Shown here piece after piece: positions 28,813 through 33,256 of a stretch of 33,256 nucleotides of DNA. The translations under genes were made by a program, and so were the position numbers. The DNA comes from Anaerofustis stercorihominis. GTDB lineage: Bacteria; Bacillota; Clostridia; Eubacteriales; Anaerofustaceae. The notes under the pieces were generated by a model, which saw only the letters and a program-made list of their open reading frames with translations, had not been told where the DNA came from and did no database searches. Every line of letters begins with the position of its first letter. The first letter of the stretch is position 1. The stretch covers positions 1-33,256 of the forward strand of contig SVCP01000015.1 of assembly GCA_015058295.1 (NCBI GenBank), read 5' to 3'.

Positions 28813-29619
28813 ATGAATTTAAAAGAAATTGCTTCAAATGTCAGAGTAAACATAATCAATCAGACAGCAGATGCAAACAGCGGCCACCCGGGCGGAAGCC
28901 TTTCGGGCGTTGAGATACTTACTCTTCTGCAGTTTGAAGTTATGAATATTCCCTCATATGATGATCCCGACAGAGACCGTTTCGTTCTCAGCAAAGGTCA
29001 CGCATCTCCTCTTTTGTATGGCGTTCTCGAACAGAAGGGCGTTCTCACAAAGGAAGACCTGAAGTCTTTCCGCCGCATAAATTCAAAGCTTCAGGGACAC
29101 CCGGATATGAACAAAGTTACGGGAGTTGATATGAGCACGGGTTCTCTCGGTCTCGGTGTATGCAGTGCCGTAGGTATGGCTCTTGCGGGAAAACTTGACA
29201 AGAAAGACTACAGAGTATACACACTCCTCGGTGACGGGGAAATTCAGGAAGGCACAGTATGGGAAGCATTCATGAGTGCTGCTCATTACTGCCTTGACAA
29301 CCTCTGCGTCATCATCGACAACAACAACCTTCAGATCGACGGAGAAATAAACAAAGTTATGTCTCCGTATCCCATCAAAGAAAAGCTCGAGGCATTCGGC
29401 TTCAACGCACTTGAAGTTGACGGACATGATTTTGCATCTCTGAGAGAAGCTTTTGATAACGCGAAACAGACAAAAGGTCGTCCGACGGCAATCATCGCAA
29501 AGACCACAAAGGGCAAAGGCGTATCCTTTATGGAAAACAATGCTTCATGGCACGGAACAGCACCCAATGCTGAACAGAGAGAAGCGGCAATCAAGGAAAT
29601 CACGGAGGCTGTAAAATGA
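28813..29619 (+). CDS. Transketolase, N-terminal subunit
   Basis: A 268-residue subunit carrying the thiamine diphosphate pyrophosphate-binding domain of a two-part transketolase, which interconverts pentose phosphates in the non-oxidative pentose phosphate pathway. NQTADANSGHPGGSLSGVEI (about residues 16-35) and LSKGHASPLLYGVL (about 58-71) are substrate and cofactor residues. GDGEIQEGTVWEAFMSA (about 140-156) with DNNNLQIDG forms the metal-ThDP motif. CGGAG precedes the ATG. It overlaps the C-terminal subunit by 4 nt (ATGA). Split transketolases are common in Clostridia. Confidence 0.94.
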   Translation: MNLKEIASNVRVNIINQTADANSGHPGGSLSGVEILTLLQFEVMNIPSYDDPDRDRFVLSKGHASPLLYGVLEQKGVLTKEDLKSFRRINSKLQGHPDMNKVTGVDMSTGSLGLGVCSAVGMALAGKLDKKDYRVYTLLGDGEIQEGTVWEAFMSAAHYCLDNLCVIIDNNNLQIDGEINKVMSPYPIKEKLEAFGFNALEVDGHDFASLREAFDNAKQTKGRPTAIIAKTTKGKGVSFMENNASWHGTAPNAEQREAAIKEITEAVK

Positions 29620-30557
29620 GTAATATGATCGCTACAAGAGAATCTTACGGCAATGCGCTTGCGGAGCTGGGTAAAATAAATGAAAATGTAGTAGTTTTTG
29701 ATGCGGATCTTTCAGGCTCCACAAAGACAGCTGTATTCAGAAAAGCCTTCCCGGAAAGACATTTCAACGCCGGTATCGCTGAAATGAATATGGCAGGCAT
29801 GGCGGCAGGTATGGCTGCATGCGGAAAAGTTCCGTTTATCTCAACATTTGCTGTTTTCGGAACAGGCAGAATCTATGATGCTGTAAGAAACGCAATCTGC
29901 TACCCGAAACTCAATGTGAAGCTCGCCATGACACACGCAGGCCTTACGGTCGGCGAAGACGGCGCAACACATCAGATGCTGGAAGATGTTGCTCTTATGA
30001 ACGCACTTCCGAATATGACAGTTATCGTTCCCGCAGATGATACGGAAGCGAAACAGGTTGTTTTTGCGGCGGCAGAAGTTGACGGCCCCGTATATATGCG
30101 TTTCGGAAGAGGAAAAACAGACGTTATTTTCGACGAAACATATAAATTCGAAATCGGCAAGGCAAAAGTGATCACAGAAGGAAGCGACGTAGCTATTTTT
30201 GCATGCGGTATCATGGTTGCGAAGGCTCTCAAAGCAGCAGAAATGCTCAGGGCAGAAGGTATCAGCGCCGAAGTAGTAAATGTTGCTACGATCAAGCCTC
30301 TTGATACAGACAAGATCATCGAAGTTGTAAAAAAGACAGGCTGTGCCGTTACATGCGAAGAACATTCAGTCTATGGCGGACTCAACAGCGTTATCGCTCA
30401 GGCTCTTGCAAACAATTATCCCGCACCGCTTATGGCTGTTGCTGTACAGGACAGCTTCGGTGAAAGCGGAAAGCCGGATGAGCTTCTGGAAAAATACGGC
30501 CTTACGGCGGAAAATATCGTTCTTCAGGCTAAAAAGGCTATAGCTCTGAAGGGCTAG
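29616..30557 (+). CDS. Transketolase, C-terminal subunit
   Basis: A 313-residue partner of the preceding gene, with the pyrimidine-binding and C-terminal domains. It begins with ATRESYGNALAELGK and contains FDADLSGSTKT (about residues 30-40), HFNAGIAEMNMAGMAAGMA (about 50-68) with the catalytic Glu that activates thiamine, and MTHAGLTVGEDGATHQMLED (about 106-125). The C-terminal domain ends in VQDSFGESGKPDELLEKYGL. It overlaps the N-terminal subunit gene by 4 nt, which favours equal synthesis of the two subunits. It is followed by the VTT membrane protein 3 nt later. Confidence 0.94.
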   Translation: MSNMIATRESYGNALAELGKINENVVVFDADLSGSTKTAVFRKAFPERHFNAGIAEMNMAGMAAGMAACGKVPFISTFAVFGTGRIYDAVRNAICYPKLNVKLAMTHAGLTVGEDGATHQMLEDVALMNALPNMTVIVPADDTEAKQVVFAAAEVDGPVYMRFGRGKTDVIFDETYKFEIGKAKVITEGSDVAIFACGIMVAKALKAAEMLRAEGISAEVVNVATIKPLDTDKIIEVVKKTGCAVTCEEHSVYGGLNSVIAQALANNYPAPLMAVAVQDSFGESGKPDELLEKYGLTAENIVLQAKKAIALKG

Positions 30558-30560
30558 GGT

Positions 30561-31247
30561 ATGATTGACAAAATAAAAAAATATGCACCTGTGCTGTTTA
30601 TCATAGCGGTTGTGGGGCTTATTGTCCTTCTCATATGGGATATGGGATGGGATACCCTTTCGGACAGGGACAAACTTACGGCATATATCGGGCAGTTCGG
30701 TATGTGGGCACCGTTCGTATTCATAGGTATACAGACTCTGCAGGTTATCGCCGCACCTATTCCCGGAAATATTACCGGCCTTGTGGGCGGTGCGCTTTTC
30801 GGAATGATATGGGGAAGCGTATACAACTCACTGTCCGTAATACTGGGTTCCATGTTTATGTTCTGGCTCGGAAACAAATACGGAATGGCCGCAGTCAACA
30901 AGTTCGTAAAGCCCGAAACCGTAGAAAAATATCTGCCTAAGATGAACGGCAGGAAAGCAAGGGGATTTCTTCTCGGGCTGTTTCTCGTTCCGTTTGTGCC
31001 GGATGATGCAATCTGCCTTCTCGCGGGGATCACGGACCTTACGTTTCTTACATTCCTCGGCTATGTCATCATCGGAAGGATACCTTCCTGCATTATAACA
31101 AATGCAATGGGAGCGGGAATATACAGCGGAAGTACCCTGACAATCGCCGTATTTGCTGTAATTTATTACGTAATAGTCTTTACAATTTACAGCAACTTTG
31201 ATAAAATAAAGAGTCATTTTATTAAAAAGAACCCTATGGAGGAGTAG
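30561..31247 (+). CDS. VTT-domain (TVP38/TMEM64-type) membrane protein
   Basis: A 228-residue integral membrane protein of the VTT/SNARE-associated family, related to DedA. The first helix is at about residues 10-26. The family core [23 protein letters not shown] (about residues 63-85) has the re-entrant glycine/proline loop, followed by [14 protein letters not shown]. The second conserved part is [18 protein letters not shown] (about 139-156), matching the P..P.D motif. Relatives are implicated in lipid flipping, including undecaprenyl phosphate recycling for the DedA/PopT group; direct evidence for TVP38 types is limited. It begins 4 nt after the transketolase stop and ends 2 nt before pyrG, so all are in one operon. 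Confidence 0.88.
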   Translation: MIDKIKKYAPVLFIIAVVGLIVLLIWDMGWDTLSDRDKLTAYIGQFGMWAPFVFIGIQTLQVIAAPIPGNITGLVGGALFGMIWGSVYNSLSVILGSMFMFWLGNKYGMAAVNKFVKPETVEKYLPKMNGRKARGFLLGLFLVPFVPDDAICLLAGITDLTFLTFLGYVIIGRIPSCIITNAMGAGIYSGSTLTIAVFAVIYYVIVFTIYSNFDKIKSHFIKKNPMEE

Positions 31248-31249
31248 TT

Positions 31250-32848
31250 ATGAAGCCATTCTATATTTTTGTAACCGGTGGGGTCGTATCTTCACTTGGA
31301 AAAGGGATCACAGCAGCATCCCTCGGCAGACTTCTCAAAGCAAGAGGCCTGAAAGTCTTTTCACAGAAACTTGACCCGTATCTTAACTATGCACCGAGCA
31401 CAATGTCTCCGTATCAGCACGGCGAAGTTTTCGTAACTGACGACGGTACCGAAGCTGACCTTGACCTCGGGCACTATGAAAGATTCATCGACGAAAATCT
31501 TTCCAAGTCAAGCACAATCACAACAGGTAAGATATACTGGTCTGTAATCTCCAACGAGAGAAGAGGAGAATATCAGGGCGGAACAGTACAGGTTATCCCG
31601 CACATCACAGATGCTATCAAGAACTTCATCCTCGATGCGGGTGTACAGAGTGATGCGGATGTAATCATCAGCGAAATCGGCGGAACGGTAGGGGATATCG
31701 AAAGTCAGCCGTACCTGGAAGCTATCAGACAGCTCCGCTATGACCTGGGCGTATCAAGAACACTTTTCGTTCATGTTACACTCCTTCCGTATCTTTCAAA
31801 ATCAGGCGAATTAAAAACAAAACCGACACAGCACAGCGTAAAGGAACTTCTCGGCCTTGGTATTCAGCCGGATATCATTATCCTCAGAAGCGAAGTGCCC
31901 TTTGATGACAGCGTAAAAGACAAGATCAGCCTTTTCTGCAACGTTGAAAAGAGAGCCGTAATCGCAAACCTGGATGCTGATTCACTTTACGAAGTACCGC
32001 TTCTTCTTGAAAAACAGGGTCTTGCGGATCTTGTATGCGAAAAATTCGGTATTGAATACGAAAAAGTGGACCTCGAAGAATGGACAGCTGTTGTTGAAAG
32101 AGAAAGAAATGTGGACAAACAGGTCAACATCGCTCTCGTAGGAAAATATGTTGAACTCAGAGACGCATATCTCTCTGTTGCGGAAGCTCTTCATCATGCA
32201 GGAATCCATAACGATGCGAAAGTAAACATCGCATGGCTGCAGGCAGCTGACATCACAGCTGAAAACGTAGACGAAACACTCAAAGGTTATGACGGAATCC
32301 TCGTTCCCGGCGGTTTCGGATACCGTGGTGTTGAAGGAAAGATCCTTGCGGCAAAATACGCAAGAGAAAACAAGATCCCGTTCCTCGGCATCTGCATGGG
32401 TATGCAGACAACGGTTATTGAATTTGCAAGAAACGTAATGGGTATTCAGGATGCCAACAGCAGTGAATTCGATGCTGAAACACTCAATCCCGTTATCGAC
32501 ATTATGCCGGTACAGAAGAATATCGTTGACAAAGGCGGCACAATGCGTCTTGGTGTATATCCGTGCGTTCTCAAGGAAGGCACAAAGGCATATGCTGCTT
32601 ACGGCACAACAGAAATCGTTGAACGCCACAGACACCGTTATGAAGTAAATAACGAATACCGTGCAAGACTTGAAGAAGCAGGTATGATCGTCAGCGGACA
32701 GTCTCCGGACGGACTTTTGGTTGAAATTATCGAACTTGAAGATCATCCGTGGTTTGTTGCCACACAGGCACATCCGGAACTTAAATCCCGTCCAAACAGA
32801 CCGCATCCGCTTTTCAAGGATTTTGTGGCAGCGGCGCTTGAAAAATAA
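31250..32848 (+). CDS. pyrG: CTP synthase
   Basis: A 532-residue enzyme that aminates UTP to CTP with glutamine and ATP. The N-terminal synthetase domain begins [20 protein letters not shown] (about residues 5-24) and includes [20 protein letters not shown] and [20 protein letters not shown]. The C-terminal class I glutamine amidotransferase domain has GICMGMQ with nucleophile Cys382, and His and Glu of the triad in HPELKSRP near residue 513. GGAGGAG precedes the ATG. It is the last gene of the prs run, so PRPP and CTP supply are linked to pentose metabolism. Terminated at 32877. Confidence 0.97.
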   Translation: MKPFYIFVTGGVVSSLGKGITAASLGRLLKARGLKVFSQKLDPYLNYAPSTMSPYQHGEVFVTDDGTEADLDLGHYERFIDENLSKSSTITTGKIYWSVISNERRGEYQGGTVQVIPHITDAIKNFILDAGVQSDADVIISEIGGTVGDIESQPYLEAIRQLRYDLGVSRTLFVHVTLLPYLSKSGELKTKPTQHSVKELLGLGIQPDIIILRSEVPFDDSVKDKISLFCNVEKRAVIANLDADSLYEVPLLLEKQGLADLVCEKFGIEYEKVDLEEWTAVVERERNVDKQVNIALVGKYVELRDAYLSVAEALHHAGIHNDAKVNIAWLQAADITAENVDETLKGYDGILVPGGFGYRGVEGKILAAKYARENKIPFLGICMGMQTTVIEFARNVMGIQDANSSEFDAETLNPVIDIMPVQKNIVDKGGTMRLGVYPCVLKEGTKAYAAYGTTEIVERHRHRYEVNNEYRARLEEAGMIVSGQSPDGLLVEIIELEDHPWFVATQAHPELKSRPNRPHPLFKDFVAAALEK

Positions 32849-32876
32849 ATTGTTAGTTGTTTCTTTTAAAAAATAT

Positions 32877-32907
32877 AAACCGTCCCTTTTGACAGGGGAC
32901 GGTTTTT
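32877..32907 (+). terminator. Terminator after pyrG
   Basis: Perfect 10-bp stem AAACCGTCCC/GGGACGGTTT with a 9-nt loop and a T run; 29 nt past the stop. Confidence 0.92.
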
Positions 32908-32933
32908 GTATTGTGCAGGCAGTCGGAGAGTCC

Positions 32934-33256
32934 GGGAAAGTGACTGCCGTTATGCCGTATATTCTTGTTAATTTCTTCTTTTGTTTAAGAAAGTACTAAT
33001 TCCCACCCACCCGCGTCGAAACATCTCTGATTTCTCTCGAAAGCACCTCACGGCACTTTCTCCTTCCATAAAGCTGTTTCTCCTTCATCGCGGAAATGGG
33101 ATTTCCGCGAGTATGGGAAAGTAATAACAGTCTGTGCCGTATATTCTTGTTTATATCTTCTTGTGCTTAAAAAAGTACTAATTCCCACCCGCCCACCCTT
33201 TTCTTGCGACGCTGCGCGTCGCGCTGCCGCCTGCGGCGGGCTTTGGAAAGTAATAA
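32934..33256. repeat. Large dispersed repeat array, copy 2, running off the right edge
   Basis: Three starts of the same subunit: 32934-33004, 33115-33186, and the beginning of another at 33246 (GGAAAGTAATAA). 33025-33207 repeats 19603-19784 almost exactly. The hairpin CGCGGAAAT-GGG-ATTTCCGCG (33089-33109) has the loop inverted relative to copy 1. CCCACCCGCCCACCC recurs at 33184-33198; a three-run version is at 33002-33012. GC hairpins GCGACGC-TGC-GCGTCGC (33206-33222) and CCGCC-TGC-GGCGG follow. No plausible ORF. Confidence 0.8.

Noticed and set aside
31982-32806. Long minus-strand open frame opposite pyrG
   Set aside because: pyrG is certain here; the opposite frame has shadow composition and no start signals.

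Overview
The window looks like chromosomal DNA from a Gram-positive anaerobe of the class Clostridia, probably near the Oscillospiraceae/Ruminococcaceae. This rests on the rpsF-ssb-rpsR operon, a YicC-Gmk cluster, the mltG-trmR pair, a split transketolase, a SipW-type secreted protein, strong AGGAGG-like ribosome binding sites, many extended -10 promoters, and abundant C/G-rich intergenic hairpin repeats of a kind common in gut Clostridia. No rRNA, tRNA, CRISPR array, insertion sequence or integrase was found.

Layout. 1-467: start of proC (minus strand, runs off the left edge). 790-1326: a flavodoxin-like FMN reductase. 1388-1668: repeats. 1725-2767 (minus): rpsF-ssb-rpsR. 3082-4311: an unknown membrane-anchored protein. 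4385-9910 (minus): yicC-gmk-uvrC-murA-MBL hydrolase, a housekeeping run joining RNA processing, GMP phosphorylation, excision repair and peptidoglycan precursor synthesis. 10062-11788 (plus): mltG-trmR, divergent from yicC with back-to-back promoters. 11791-12220: a structured inverted-repeat element, terminators and a repeat.

12341-19585 (plus) is the accessory part: a SipW/TasA-like secreted protein with a short beta-helix tail; three small unknown proteins, one a lipoprotein and one an integral membrane protein; a KilA-N protein with its own promoter and terminator; then a run of six genes (unknown, cyclase/formamidase, CPBP protease, unknown, DUF4298, rsmJ). 19603-20190 is a repeat field. 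20315-22890 (minus) holds a UroD/MtaA-like protein and a GPH-type sugar or small-molecule symporter behind a well-formed promoter and palindrome. 23439-24661 (minus) holds a DUF2284 cysteine-rich protein and a protein resembling uracil-DNA glycosylases.

24730-26130 (minus) is murC. 26408-32848 (plus) is a core run: glmU, prs, split transketolase, a VTT membrane protein and pyrG. These supply UDP-GlcNAc, ribose phosphates, PRPP and CTP. The right edge (32934-33256) is another copy of the large repeat array seen at 19603.

The most unusual material is non-coding: (i) convergent pairs of REP-like hairpin repeats forming BIME-like composites; (ii) a larger repeat carrying a canonical G-quadruplex motif on the minus strand, a hairpin whose loop is inverted between copies, and GC-rich hairpins whose stems differ but keep a TGC loop; (iii) a 163-bp three-arm inverted-repeat element with a remnant between yicC and gmk.
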